Made by a program: the position numbers and the translations under genes. Shown piece by piece: positions 15,380 to 23,871 of a DNA stretch of 64,000 nt; position 1 is the stretch's first letter; every line of letters begins with the position of its first letter. The notes beneath the pieces are model-generated. The model was not told where the DNA came from, did not search any database, and saw nothing but the letters and a program-made list of their open reading frames with translations. This DNA is from Mycobacterium paraffinicum (GTDB lineage Bacteria > Actinomycetota > Actinomycetes > Mycobacteriales > Mycobacteriaceae): the NCBI RefSeq assembly GCF_001907675.1, contig NZ_MPNT01000027.1, positions 14,459 through 78,458 on the forward strand, written 5' to 3'.

Positions 15380-16861
15380 GTGCCGCCCACTGCATTGCTT
15401 GACGCGGCACTGCCGAACACTCCGGTAGTCCCCGCTGTTGATGAGCGCTGGGTGCCACCGCCGGCTCGCAGCGTGCGCCGCAAGAAGACGGTGTCGGCGG
15501 CGGTGCCCACGCCCATGATGGCGGGCGCCCGGCATGTGTTTTGGCTCAACCCTGATGATCGCCAGATTCGTCAAGCGCGATTCCGTGTCCGGCGACCCGA
15601 TAACACCGCGGGCCCGAGCGCGGTGTTCTCGGTCACCGTTGAAAGCACGAAAACCGTTGTCACTCAGCGTGGATCTGATGAGTCCGGTTTCTTGTCGTTC
15701 GTCTTACAGACCGACACCACGACGATGACGGGAACGTTTACGTTCACACGGGTACGCATCGTCGGGACCAAGGTTGTTGACGCACTACCGAGCATCGAGC
15801 TGCTTCAGGACTTTCGGGCGCCGAATGTTTTGCAGGTGTCTTGGGCGTCGGGTGAGTTCGTTGACTTTCAGGAGCTTCCTCCTTCAGATGAGGTGTTCCC
15901 GGAATCGGTAATGGAGTACTTGCGCGCGTTGACGCGCTTGCAGGCGTATGCGGCTGCACCGGTGGTGATTCCTGACCTGACGAGGGTGAGCGCCGGGGAT
16001 GCGCGGGCGGTCAAAGACGCTGCCCGCCTGGTCGCGGGTGAAACGGTGGATGGTGAGTGGGAAGCCTTCCGCATGCCAGCGGGGGCGGCCGTCGACCTCA
16101 AGGCGTACTACGAACTGATCATCGTTGAGCCGCTGATCGTGACCGTCGGTGCGCACACCTACACGTTAGGCGCGATGCACACGCGTTTGCCGTCGGTGCG
16201 GTTCGTCGTCGAAGACGGGCGCCTGCGGGCCGAACCCTTTCTCAACGACACGATGCGACGGGTTTTCGCTCCTGAGGAACCGGTTCCGGAGCGCTCCCAT
16301 CGTCCGGTGAAAGGCCGACCGATCGGCCTCATCGACAACCCTGAGGCGCCCGCGGGACCTGAGACATTGCCCGAGCGCGACAGCGCCGCGGTGCTCGAGG
16401 CGTTGCGTGCGCGAGTGTTAGTTGATGCACTGACCGAACCGGTGTCGCTGCGGCTGGTGTTGTGGCATGCCGTTGACGAAAGCCCTTTCGCGACAAGGGA
16501 GCAGGCGTGGGCCGATGCCGCCGCGGCGGTGCGGTCGCTGGCCGCCGACGGCTTGGTCACGCTCACTGAACAGACCTCAGGCGACTCGCCTGCGCCGGCC
16601 GTCGACGCGGAACGGCCGGAAGCCGTGTTAGACGCAGTCACCGAGCAGATTGCGCGCGGCGAGCGGCCGGCGTGGACGACGGGCCCCTGGCTCATTTTGA
16701 CCTCCGATGGTCAACAGGTGGCGGCGCAGTTAGCGCCCCGTCCTGAGCGGCCCCCCGCGCGGCGTCGGCGGCGATTGCATGCCGCGGCGGCCGGACGCAG
16801 CGGCCACCGCGATAGCTCCGAGCGCGTCGACGAGATTCTGGCCAACGAGGTGTGGAACTGA
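15380..16861 (+). CDS. hypothetical 493-aa protein
   Basis: Starts at GTG with a strong GAGGAGG site. Residues 50-130 look like a beta sandwich (VFWLNPDDRQIRQARFRVRR, then AVFSVTVESTKTVVTQRGSD), residues 180-300 are alpha/beta, and residues 340-430 resemble a winged-helix pair (VLEALRARVLVDALTEPVSL). The last 30 residues are very basic and end SERVDEILANEVWN, which could act as an antitoxin tail for the overlapping PIN gene. Family unknown. Confidence 0.6.
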   Translation: MPPTALLDAALPNTPVVPAVDERWVPPPARSVRRKKTVSAAVPTPMMAGARHVFWLNPDDRQIRQARFRVRRPDNTAGPSAVFSVTVESTKTVVTQRGSDESGFLSFVLQTDTTTMTGTFTFTRVRIVGTKVVDALPSIELLQDFRAPNVLQVSWASGEFVDFQELPPSDEVFPESVMEYLRALTRLQAYAAAPVVIPDLTRVSAGDARAVKDAARLVAGETVDGEWEAFRMPAGAAVDLKAYYELIIVEPLIVTVGAHTYTLGAMHTRLPSVRFVVEDGRLRAEPFLNDTMRRVFAPEEPVPERSHRPVKGRPIGLIDNPEAPAGPETLPERDSAAVLEALRARVLVDALTEPVSLRLVLWHAVDESPFATREQAWADAAAAVRSLAADGLVTLTEQTSGDSPAPAVDAERPEAVLDAVTEQIARGERPAWTTGPWLILTSDGQQVAAQLAPRPERPPARRRRRLHAAAAGRSGHRDSSERVDEILANEVWN

Positions 16862-17283
16862 ACGCTGTCATCGTCGACGCCGGGCCGCTGATCGCCTACG
16901 GCATCGCCAACGACGAACATCACGAGACGTTCCTCGATTTCCTTGAAAACCATCCGGGCCCTTTCATCGTGCCCGTGCTGGTCATCGCGCAAGTCGCTCA
17001 TATGCTGTGCCACCGTGCGGGTGTGGTCGCCGAACAGAAATTTCTCAACGACCTCGACGAGGACGACTTTCAGGTAGAGCCCGTCGCCGATGAGGATTGG
17101 CCGCGGATCCGCGCACTGGTCGCCCAGTACCGAGGCCTTAAACTCGGCACGGTCGACGCATCGGTCATCGCGGCCGCTGAACACCTCGAGATCACGCAGG
17201 TTGCGACGGTGGATCAGAGAGACTTTCGGGCCGTGAAACCTCGCCACTGCCAAGCGTTCACGCTTCTGCCCTACGACGCCTAA
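16852..17283 (+). CDS. PIN-domain (VapC-family) protein, active-site substitution
   Basis: A 143-aa VapC-like PIN protein. Asp in VIVDAGPL, Asp in TVDASVIAAAE and Asp in TVDQRDF are in place. The conserved glutamate after the first helix is Gln here (VLVIAQVAHML where relatives read AEV). Loss of that acidic residue should weaken metal binding. No separate antitoxin gene precedes it; it overlaps the end of the 493-aa gene by 10 bases. It is either a decayed toxin or one using an unusual partner. Confidence 0.78.
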   Translation: MELNAVIVDAGPLIAYGIANDEHHETFLDFLENHPGPFIVPVLVIAQVAHMLCHRAGVVAEQKFLNDLDEDDFQVEPVADEDWPRIRALVAQYRGLKLGTVDASVIAAAEHLEITQVATVDQRDFRAVKPRHCQAFTLLPYDA

Positions 17284-17316
17284 CGTCGACGGCGGGGGAG
17301 ACGTCGACGAGTGAGC

Positions 17317-17694
17317 TCATTCGGCGAAATCGGGAAGTCGTGCCGCGATTTTTTCCCAGGTCAGTTCGTTGGCGGCGATCGCCATGACGAAGGTTTCGGC
17401 GGCATCGACGTCGAGGGCTGCCGAGATCCGGTGCCCGTTGAGGCCGAGCAGCAGCCAGCACGCTGCCCAGCCTGTGCGTTTGTTGCCGTCGGCAAGTGCT
17501 TGCGTTGTGACCAACGAGTGCAGCAACGCGGCGGCCTTATCCCAGATGCCCGGGTAGGCGTCGTGTCCGAATACCGTTGCGGCGGGCCGCATGAGGCTCG
17601 ACTCAAGTAGCCCTGCATCTCTGACGATGGGGCGGAAGCCGCATGCGTACTCTGCTGCGATGAGGACCTCGTCGGTAGTGGCGTGGTCGGTCAC
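17317..17694 (-). CDS. Doc/Fic-type toxin, motif His replaced
   Basis: A 125-aa Doc-family protein. Doc toxins phosphorylate EF-Tu through the motif HxFxDxNKR. Here the motif reads QALADGNKRTGWA, so the catalytic His position is Gln while DGNKR is intact. The N-terminal YACGFRPIVRDAGLLESSLMRP and central LLHSLVTTQ are typical. I think similar Gln variants occur in actinobacterial Doc proteins but could not check. It overlaps its antitoxin by 4 bases. Confidence 0.85.
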   Translation of the reverse strand: MTDHATTDEVLIAAEYACGFRPIVRDAGLLESSLMRPAATVFGHDAYPGIWDKAAALLHSLVTTQALADGNKRTGWAACWLLLGLNGHRISAALDVDAAETFVMAIAANELTWEKIAARLPDFAE

Positions 17695-17888
17695 GCGAGG
17701 CGCTGGTTCAACTCGGCTGAGCGTTCGGCGATTTGCTGGGCCAATGCGCGCACGCGGCCTTCGCGGTCGCTGGCTTTGTCGAGGATGGCTTGCTTGGCGA
17801 AGGCGCGCATGGATGCGCCCGAATCACTGGCCGCAGACCGGACGAGGGTGAGTTCTTCCTCGGTGAAGTCGATATTCAGTGCCGGCAT
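17691..17888 (-). CDS. antitoxin for Doc-type toxin
   Basis: A 65-aa RHH-type antitoxin (LNIDFTEEELTLVRSAASDS, then MRAFAKQAILDKA) with a helical C-terminal toxin-binding tail. AGGAGGGTGAG precedes the ATG. The upstream region holds a perfect 17+17 bp inverted repeat built on TGGTACCA, likely its operator. Confidence 0.8.
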   Translation of the reverse strand: MPALNIDFTEEELTLVRSAASDSGASMRAFAKQAILDKASDREGRVRALAQQIAERSAELNQRLA

Positions 17889-17908
17889 CTCACCCTCCTA
17901 GCCTTTCA

Positions 17909-17948
17909 AGTACCACCATGGTACCAGTGACGGTACCATGGTGGTACT
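17909..17948. promoter_or_regulatory. 17+17 bp inverted repeat operator
   Basis: Perfect arms at 17909-17925 and 17932-17948 around a 6-base centre (AGTGAC). Each arm contains GGTACCATGGTGGTAC-like symmetric elements, so two or more dimers could bind. It lies between the leftward Phd/Doc pair and the rightward calpain operon. The same GTGGTACC core recurs upstream of the VapBC pair at 31.4 kb. Confidence 0.8.
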
Positions 17949-18060
17949 GGCATGGCGGGGATCATCCCGTGGGCACCGGCCTGCGTAGGCGTTCAGGGCC
18001 GCGTGTCGCTGTCGTCGGCGACAATCATGCAGTCGCAACAACAGGTAGGAGGGCGGGCGC

Positions 18061-19257
18061 GTGGGGACACTCGATGTCAACCCGGCTGACCTGTTGCGGT
18101 TCGCAGACGCCTATTCCGAGCTGGCCACGCGTGCAGCACAAATTTCCCCGCAGGCAGCCCAGGAGGTCCAGCGCATCGCCGACACTCACGGCCCGATGGG
18201 TTATCCCACCGCGGTCGGTATCGCCGCGGGGCTCGCGAAGGCGGAGGGTCCGCTGCAGACGAAGGTCGACGACTTCGACGCGTACGCGCAGCGGCTGACC
18301 GAGCATGCCGCCACCTACACCAGTGCTGACGGCGGTGGGGCCGCGAAGCTGGACGGTCTTGACTTCGATCCCAGCGATCCTCCGCCCGACGGGCGCGCCG
18401 GCGATGTCCATGAAGCCGGCTTCGGTGAGCGCGGGCCCGGCACCGACGGAGGGCCGCTTCCCTTGGACACCGGCGGTGGCATCGAGTTCCACCGGCGCTG
18501 GACCGATAAGGATCTGTTCCCTCACCCGCCCACAGCAGCTGACATCAAGCAGGACTCCGTTGGTGACTGCTACTTCGACGCCACGATCGGGGCGATCGCG
18601 GAGGCCAACCCTCAGTGGATAAAAGACCGGATCCAATTCGACGAGGACAACAACTCTTTTGATGTGACGCTATGGAATGGTCATGCGTGGCAACATATTA
18701 CGGTCACCCAGGATGATATCCAGACCGATATCGACCATCACGGGGCCAGTTGGTTGGATAACGGGCAGCCCAATGCTCCGTTGTGGCCCAGCGTGATGGA
18801 GTCGGCGTACGCGAAGCTGCAATGCCCTGGCGATGATCTCGGGCACGCACTCGATTACGGGATCGGGCGTGGCGGCTCGGCACCAGATGCGCTGCAGGCG
18901 TTGACCGGTAACCGCGGGGTGAGCATCGATCCCCGCGACGTGTGGCTGACTAATCAGCACATTGATCAGTCGATCTCGGGGGCGCTGGCAAGCCATCAAC
19001 CGGTGACGATCTCGACCACACCCACCGGTGGCCCACTGTTGAACACGCACGTCTACATCGTCGAAGGCATCAGCGGCAGCGGCAGCGACGCGCAGCTGAC
19101 CCTGCGCAACCCCTGGGGCGGCAACCCCAATGATCCGGGGAACCCACTGATCCAGGTCCGGTTGGGCGATGTCATCGGCTCCGGACCGACCGGCAAGCTC
19201 GGCGGGCTTGGGACTCACCCGACATTCAATGTCAACATCGGAGAACTCGGGAAATGA
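18061..19257 (+). CDS. ESX-targeted calpain-like cysteine protease
   Basis: A 398-aa two-part protein. Residues 1-90 are an EspC-like helical hairpin (VNPADLLRFADAYSELATRA, THGPMGYPTAVG) ending in the type VII signal YTSAD (Y86-D90). After a 50-residue acidic linker comes a calpain (peptidase C2) fold: QDSVGDCYF with Cys170, then LWPSVMESAYAKL as in calpains, His330 in NTHVYIV and Asn350 in LRNPWGG. All three catalytic residues are present. It is probably exported by an ESX system and acts as a toxin or effector. It starts at GTG with AGGTAGGAGG. The next gene overlaps its stop and may encode the inhibitor. Confidence 0.85.
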   Translation: MGTLDVNPADLLRFADAYSELATRAAQISPQAAQEVQRIADTHGPMGYPTAVGIAAGLAKAEGPLQTKVDDFDAYAQRLTEHAATYTSADGGGAAKLDGLDFDPSDPPPDGRAGDVHEAGFGERGPGTDGGPLPLDTGGGIEFHRRWTDKDLFPHPPTAADIKQDSVGDCYFDATIGAIAEANPQWIKDRIQFDEDNNSFDVTLWNGHAWQHITVTQDDIQTDIDHHGASWLDNGQPNAPLWPSVMESAYAKLQCPGDDLGHALDYGIGRGGSAPDALQALTGNRGVSIDPRDVWLTNQHIDQSISGALASHQPVTISTTPTGGPLLNTHVYIVEGISGSGSDAQLTLRNPWGGNPNDPGNPLIQVRLGDVIGSGPTGKLGGLGTHPTFNVNIGELGK

Positions 19258-19790
19258 ACCGGTCAATAAAGCTATGGGCTTCGGTGGCAACAGCGTTGGT
19301 CATCGTTGCGGCTGCAGTCTATTTCGGCGCGCAGTACACGTTCGCGCGCAAGCCCGCCTCACTGGCCAGCCTGCCCGAATATCCGTTCGTCGGCTCCGCC
19401 TACCCGATCGATGCCGTGCCCGGGCCCGACCGTGCCCGTGCCGAAGCGGCGTTGCGCCAGTTCGCGGCCGGGGTCGAGCCGGGATATCATCCGACCGCGG
19501 AACGGTTCTTGGCGAGCAAGGGCAAATTCATTTGGGACGCAGTGCGTAACAGCGTTGGCGGCTACCTGTCCGCACCGACATTCCGTGTTGACAATGCTGG
19601 GCAAACAAAGCCCAACGGTGAGGACCTCGCGTTCGCGGTGTGGTCGCGCACCAACCGGGTGCAGCAGTGGTTTAACCCCACACACATCCTCGCCGTGGGC
19701 ATGCAAGACGCCCTCCAACCCGCAGCGGCCGGCGACCAAGTACATGTCTATGCCTACTTCGAACTCACACCAGCGGGAGGATCAGCATGA
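19254..19790 (+). CDS. membrane-anchored protein, possible immunity protein
   Basis: A 178-aa protein with an N-terminal membrane anchor (residues 8-28, WASVATALVIVAAAVYFGA) and a folded outer domain (LRQFAAGVEPGYHPTAERFL, then FRVDNAGQTKPNGEDLAFAV). The ATG overlaps the stop of the calpain-like gene (ATGA), the tightest coupling in the operon. That position, plus a domain outside the membrane, fits an inhibitor that protects the producing cell, but no family is recognised. Confidence 0.6.
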   Translation: MNRSIKLWASVATALVIVAAAVYFGAQYTFARKPASLASLPEYPFVGSAYPIDAVPGPDRARAEAALRQFAAGVEPGYHPTAERFLASKGKFIWDAVRNSVGGYLSAPTFRVDNAGQTKPNGEDLAFAVWSRTNRVQQWFNPTHILAVGMQDALQPAAAGDQVHVYAYFELTPAGGSA

Positions 19791-21301
19791 GCCAGGATCG
19801 AATCGACCAGGACGACGCCTACTGGCTGCGGATGATGGGCACCCGGTGGTCACAACCCACGCTCTCCGCCGGCGACGTCGCCACGCTACTCAATATCGGC
19901 AACCCGGCAGACCTGCCGCGGCGCGCACCCCTGCTGCCGGGCCCTGAGCGTGATCCTGGCGGTGCTCAACGGTGTTCGCGCGCAACGATTTACAACTACA
20001 TTCTGCTGCACCAACCAGAACTCCAAGACCAGGTTCCCCGGCTGTATCCGTTCACCGCGGCGCTGGCCCCGGCCACGTTCCTGTTCGGTCAGGTTGTCGA
20101 CGGGATGGCCGTGCACGCGTGGCAGCCCGGCGATGGGCGGGGCCCGGTCGCGGTGGCCTATGCCGGACACGAGCAGCACGAAAACGAACTTTATCGGCTC
20201 GCCGAACCGTTGTTGGCGCGCCTGCCGTGGGCCACAGCGGTGTGCCTGCCGGAAATGTCGACCCACAGGGCCAACGACGGCGCTTCAGCGCCCTACGTCG
20301 CCGTAGCAGAACGCCACCATAAGAGAACCAGCTACGGGTGGTTCGAGGTAGCCGGGCTCCTGCGGGTCGATCTTCCGTGGTGGCCGCCCGCGTTGCGGAA
20401 TGTCGACGCGATCGCGGCCTGGCAGCCGGGTGCCCCGGTGCAGCGGATCCGAGCTCGGCTGGGGGAGTGGCCAGATCCGCGCCGGCTAGCCGCTCTGGTC
20501 ACCAAGGACACGTCGGAATACGTCACCTCTCTGGTGGGCCGTGCGATCGAGTTTCTCAACCGCGAGGCGGCATCTGGCTGCATCGGTGATCAGAATCGCG
20601 AACAGCTACCCGCCCGGCGTGGTCTGCTGCATGCTGCGGTAGCCGATGTCGACCTCAGCCGCCCGGCGGTGCAGATCACCGAGGCTGAGGTGGCGGTGCT
20701 GCTGCACCAGAATTGCGACGAAGAGGCGGTCGCCGCCGACGTCCTCAGGCTGCTGGTTGGTCATAGCCCGATCTCCGGTGTTCTTCCGATCCCCATCACG
20801 TCGAATCCCTTGGCTAAGGAATGGATGACTCGCCTAGAGCCTGCTGATGGCTCCGAGCTCGGGTTCTGGAAGGCCCGTGGCCACGGTGAGGCCGCGGCGG
20901 CCGCGGCGGCTTACCGGGACCCGCTCAATCCGCACTGCTGGGTTGTGGCGACCGCTGACACCATCTATTCAACGGTGGGCCGATCGGTGCCGGCAACTGG
21001 CCAACTGACCGAGCTGTTCTACGAGCGCAACGGCGGCATGTTCCGCGACTCGCGGGGCACCGTGTGGCCGTTGCCCGCAACAGGTTTCGGAGTGACCGAT
21101 ACCGGCCCCAGCGGCGGCAGGGCAGGCAAGGAGACGTTGGTGCAAATCCTGACGAACTTGATCCTGGATGCCAGCGGCGACATCACGCGCCGCGAGGTGT
21201 CCTACAGCCCCGACTCGCCCTTAGCGCAGCTGGTCGCCCGCACGGAGCCGCCGTTGGTGATCAAGCCGGGCGACCCGGTCCTGGCGATCGGAGAGCGCTG
21301 A
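19787..21301 (+). CDS. hypothetical 504-aa protein of the calpain operon
   Basis: Soluble, without membrane segments, overlapping both neighbours. It begins MSQDRIDQDDAYWLRMMGTR. The central part is alpha/beta (HTWQ-type: MAVHAWQPGDGRGPVAVAYA), and the C-terminal third includes a run of alanines (GEAAAAAAAYRD). No domain recognised. Length and position are like cytosolic accessory proteins of ESX substrate operons (EspG-like chaperones, for example), but this is inference only. Confidence 0.55.
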   Translation: MSQDRIDQDDAYWLRMMGTRWSQPTLSAGDVATLLNIGNPADLPRRAPLLPGPERDPGGAQRCSRATIYNYILLHQPELQDQVPRLYPFTAALAPATFLFGQVVDGMAVHAWQPGDGRGPVAVAYAGHEQHENELYRLAEPLLARLPWATAVCLPEMSTHRANDGASAPYVAVAERHHKRTSYGWFEVAGLLRVDLPWWPPALRNVDAIAAWQPGAPVQRIRARLGEWPDPRRLAALVTKDTSEYVTSLVGRAIEFLNREAASGCIGDQNREQLPARRGLLHAAVADVDLSRPAVQITEAEVAVLLHQNCDEEAVAADVLRLLVGHSPISGVLPIPITSNPLAKEWMTRLEPADGSELGFWKARGHGEAAAAAAAYRDPLNPHCWVVATADTIYSTVGRSVPATGQLTELFYERNGGMFRDSRGTVWPLPATGFGVTDTGPSGGRAGKETLVQILTNLILDASGDITRREVSYSPDSPLAQLVARTEPPLVIKPGDPVLAIGER

Positions 21302-22269
21302 TGGATCTCGCGGCGCTGCCTGACCCGCCGCAAACCTGGGAGGAAGCCAGGCCGTTGTTGCGGTCGATCTTGCGGCCGGCCACCTACGCCAGCTTGCGCC
21401 GAGATGGTGAGGCAGTCGCGTGGCGGCAGCCGGTGTCAGCGTTCGCCAATGAGTTGGTGGCGGTGGATTTCCCGCAGGCCCGGCTCATTGTCACGGTCGA
21501 GAACACCGCGCAGTGGGGGGTGGGCTGGCGCGAGGTGTTCGCCGCGGGCCGAGAAAATGTTGCGGCCCTTCACCCTGTGAGCACGGACGTGTCGTGCACC
21601 GAGGCGCCGGCCTTCTACGACGTCGAGCAGGCGACCTACATCAGCTCGGCCATCCTGACACACGGATGGCTGGCAGGGTTCGGCCAGCCTGAGGGGCCCC
21701 GCCCGGTGGCGTTTGTGCCCAGCGAAGACGTCTTGCTCATCGGTAGCGACGACCCTGAGGAGGGGGCGAAGTTCTTCGAGGTCGCCGAGAAGATGTATTG
21801 CGAGGCCGAAAGACCAGTCTCGCCAGAGGGATTCACGGTCCGCGGTGGGCGGCTGGTGCCCTTCGACAAGGCTGGTCAGCATCCGCTGCGGAGCCTGGCG
21901 GTGCGGGCTCGCACGTGCGCGGCGTTTCGCCAATACGAGGAGCAGACGGAATTTTTGAAGCGGACCTACGAGGAGGACCTGGTCGCGGTGTATGTGGCGG
22001 CCGCGCAGGTCATCGAGACCGGACATGGTCTGGCCTCGGCCACGGTCTGGGGCGAAGGCGTGACCTACGACTTACCCGAGGTCGACTACATCCTATTCAT
22101 CAGCAACAACGATGAGCGGTTCGTGGTGCCCTTTTCGGTGGTCGTCGACATAGTCGGGATCGTTCCCACCGCGGCGGTGTTCCCGCGGCGCTATCGCGTT
22201 TCCGGGTGGCCCGAGCCAGCGCTGATGGAGTACCTGCGCCTCCACGCCGTGCCGCTGAATTCGTCCTGA
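21301..22269 (+). CDS. hypothetical 322-aa protein of the calpain operon
   Basis: ATG at 21301 overlaps the previous stop. Soluble alpha/beta protein with motifs GWREVFAAGRENVAALHPVS and YEEDLVAVYVAAAQVIETGH; no family recognised. Last gene of the run 18061-22269; a stem-loop follows its stop. Confidence 0.55.
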   Translation: MDLAALPDPPQTWEEARPLLRSILRPATYASLRRDGEAVAWRQPVSAFANELVAVDFPQARLIVTVENTAQWGVGWREVFAAGRENVAALHPVSTDVSCTEAPAFYDVEQATYISSAILTHGWLAGFGQPEGPRPVAFVPSEDVLLIGSDDPEEGAKFFEVAEKMYCEAERPVSPEGFTVRGGRLVPFDKAGQHPLRSLAVRARTCAAFRQYEEQTEFLKRTYEEDLVAVYVAAAQVIETGHGLASATVWGEGVTYDLPEVDYILFISNNDERFVVPFSVVVDIVGIVPTAAVFPRRYRVSGWPEPALMEYLRLHAVPLNSS

Positions 22270-22293
22270 GCGCCGCGGCGGCCGACGACGGTT

Positions 22294-22316
22294 CTACCGG
22301 CCACGGTCACCGGTAG
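22294..22316 (+). terminator. stem-loop after the calpain operon
   Basis: CTACCGG and CCGGTAG arms (22294-22300, 22310-22316) pair perfectly around a 9-base loop, 25 bases after the operon's last stop. No T-run follows, as is common for mycobacterial terminators. Confidence 0.4.
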
Positions 22317-22472
22317 GTGATGCGGGGCGCCCGGGCGGCTCGGCGGCCTGCAGTAACCGATAGGGCGCTCACCCGACGCACGCGGAGGGCACGTGACCGG
22401 GCAGCGGGCTAGGTGGGCGCCCGTGGCGCCGGTAGCATCGACGCTGGTCGAGTCGTCAAGGAGGTGAGTCCC

Positions 22473-22688
22473 GTGGAACGTAGAACGCCGAAGAAGGTCG
22501 TGGTCTTGAAGGCTGCGGTGAAACGCTCTGCGATGCGCGCTGTGAAGACGTCGGCCAAGTTGGAGGAGCGAGTCGTTCCGCCCGGCCACCAACGATCGGC
22601 CGCAGCGAAGGCCAAAGCAGCAGTCGCCCCCACCGCGACCGGTGTGGCGCTGAGCCTGCTGCGCGAGGCCTTCGGGCCGTCGCGGTGA
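22473..22688 (+). CDS. small basic protein
   Basis: A 71-aa lysine/arginine/alanine-rich protein ([20 protein letters not shown], then [15 protein letters not shown]), reminiscent of histone-like tails. The GTG at 22473 is preceded by AAGGAGG. Function unknown; could bind nucleic acid. Confidence 0.5.
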   Translation: MERRTPKKVVVLKAAVKRSAMRAVKTSAKLEERVVPPGHQRSAAAKAKAAVAPTATGVALSLLREAFGPSR

Positions 22689-22734
22689 GCGCGGACTCCT
22701 GCCTAGTGTCCCGCGTGCGTGCCACACTTATGCC

Positions 22735-22977
22735 ATGCCCCGCAATCGCACCAGGGTGAGCACAACGGTCGACGCCGATCTGCTCGCCAGCGCGCGCAGT
22801 CTGCGGGCCGGCGCCAAGGACCACGCCTTGTTCGACGAGGCCTTGGGCGCGCTGCTGGCCGCCAACCGGGCCGCAGAGGTCGACGCGAGCTACGCCGCCT
22901 ACGACGAGCACCCGGCCGATGAGCCCGACCAGTGGGGCGAGGTCGCCGACTGGCGCCGGTCTGCGAGGCATCGATGA
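22735..22977 (+). CDS. MazE-like antitoxin
   Basis: An 80-aa RHH-type antitoxin: [20 protein letters not shown], then an acidic tail ([19 protein letters not shown]) suited to block a MazF groove. It overlaps the toxin start by ATGA. Confidence 0.82.
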   Translation: MPRNRTRVSTTVDADLLASARSLRAGAKDHALFDEALGALLAANRAAEVDASYAAYDEHPADEPDQWGEVADWRRSARHR

Positions 22978-23297
22978 CCCTGCCGGCGCGCGGTGAGCTG
23001 TGGTGGTGCGAGATCCCCGGCTCGGGCGCGCGGCCGGTGGTGGTGCTGTCCCGTGATGCGGCGATTCCGAAGTTGCGGCGCGTGCTCGTGGCGCCGTGCA
23101 CGACGACGGTGCGGGGGCTGGCCAGCGAGGTGGTGCTCGACCCGAGTGACGATCCGGTGCCTCAGCGTGCGGCGGTGAATCTGGATTTGGTGGAAAGTGT
23201 GCCGGTGGCGGCGCTGGGGACGCGGTTGGGTCGGCTGGCGGATTCGAGGATGGCGGCTGTGTGCGCCGCGTTGGCGGTGGCGGTGGGTGGCCGCTGA
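22974..23297 (+). CDS. MazF-type endoribonuclease toxin
   Basis: A 107-aa toxin with the MazF/PemK sheet: [20 protein letters not shown], then [20 protein letters not shown], and a C-terminal helix ([14 protein letters not shown]). Most similar in layout to mycobacterial MazFs. Second MazEF-like pair in the window. Confidence 0.9.
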   Translation: MTLPARGELWWCEIPGSGARPVVVLSRDAAIPKLRRVLVAPCTTTVRGLASEVVLDPSDDPVPQRAAVNLDLVESVPVAALGTRLGRLADSRMAAVCAALAVAVGGR

Positions 23298-23350
23298 GTC
23301 AGTACGCCGTACGAGGCCCTGGTTGCCGTTGGAACAGCTGCAGGGCCGAG

Positions 23351-23470
23351 ATGTGCTCGATGTGGGGTGGCGATGACTGGTTGTGCGAGTGGTGGTTGTT
23401 CGGGTTCGATCTGGACGATCCGCCGCGCAACGGCACGTTCACGGTGGTCCTGCCCAACGAGCCAGACTAG
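23351..23470 (+). CDS. possible very small protein
   Basis: A 39-aa reading frame (MCSMWGGDDWLCEWWLFGFD at its start), rich in Trp and Asp, ending where the convergent gene ends. It looks protein-like rather than random, but there is no strong ribosome site and no homology known to me. Confidence 0.3.
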   Translation: MCSMWGGDDWLCEWWLFGFDLDDPPRNGTFTVVLPNEPD

Positions 23471-23871
23471 GGGCTGGCGCTGATGTCCCAGGAGCCGTCC
23501 TCGCCGTAGTCGGTGTCGTCGAGATCCCATGACTGGCCGTTCGGGTCCAGGACGTGGTCGTGTTCGCAGGTTGGGCAGCGGAAAGCGGTGACCAGACCGA
23601 CGAGGTGCTTGCCGCCACGGATGCGGGCCCGTCCGATTGCCGTTGGCGCACTGCGCTTGTCGGTCCAAATCCGGCCGATGTTGATCAGCGCGGACGCGGC
23701 ACTACCGCAGTGTGCACAGCGGTCGGGCTGCTTGGGTGGCGGGCAGATCATCATGCCGCGGGTGTCGCCCCAGGCGCCCCATTCGACGGGCAGGCCGTCC
23801 CAGCGAGGTGGGAGGTCGTGGTCGCGCGGCCACAGCTCCAGGGCCTGCTGGCGCGGATCAGTGAGCGGCAT
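23467..23871 (-). CDS. zinc-ribbon protein
   Basis: A 134-aa protein with two CxxC pairs: CAHCGSAAS in the middle and CPTCEHDH near the C-terminus, with a Trp- and Asp-rich ending. Such proteins are common on actinobacterial phages and plasmids, and the role is unknown. The ATG at 23871 lies inside the end of the preceding gene (13-base overlap), supporting a joint leftward transcript with 23858-25184. Confidence 0.65.
   Translation of the reverse strand: MPLTDPRQQALELWPRDHDLPPRWDGLPVEWGAWGDTRGMMICPPPKQPDRCAHCGSAASALINIGRIWTDKRSAPTAIGRARIRGGKHLVGLVTAFRCPTCEHDHVLDPNGQSWDLDDTDYGEDGSWDISASP

Noticed and set aside
16159..16695. Minus-strand open frame of 178 codons
   Set aside because: Ser/Ala/Arg-rich shadow of the 493-aa gene.
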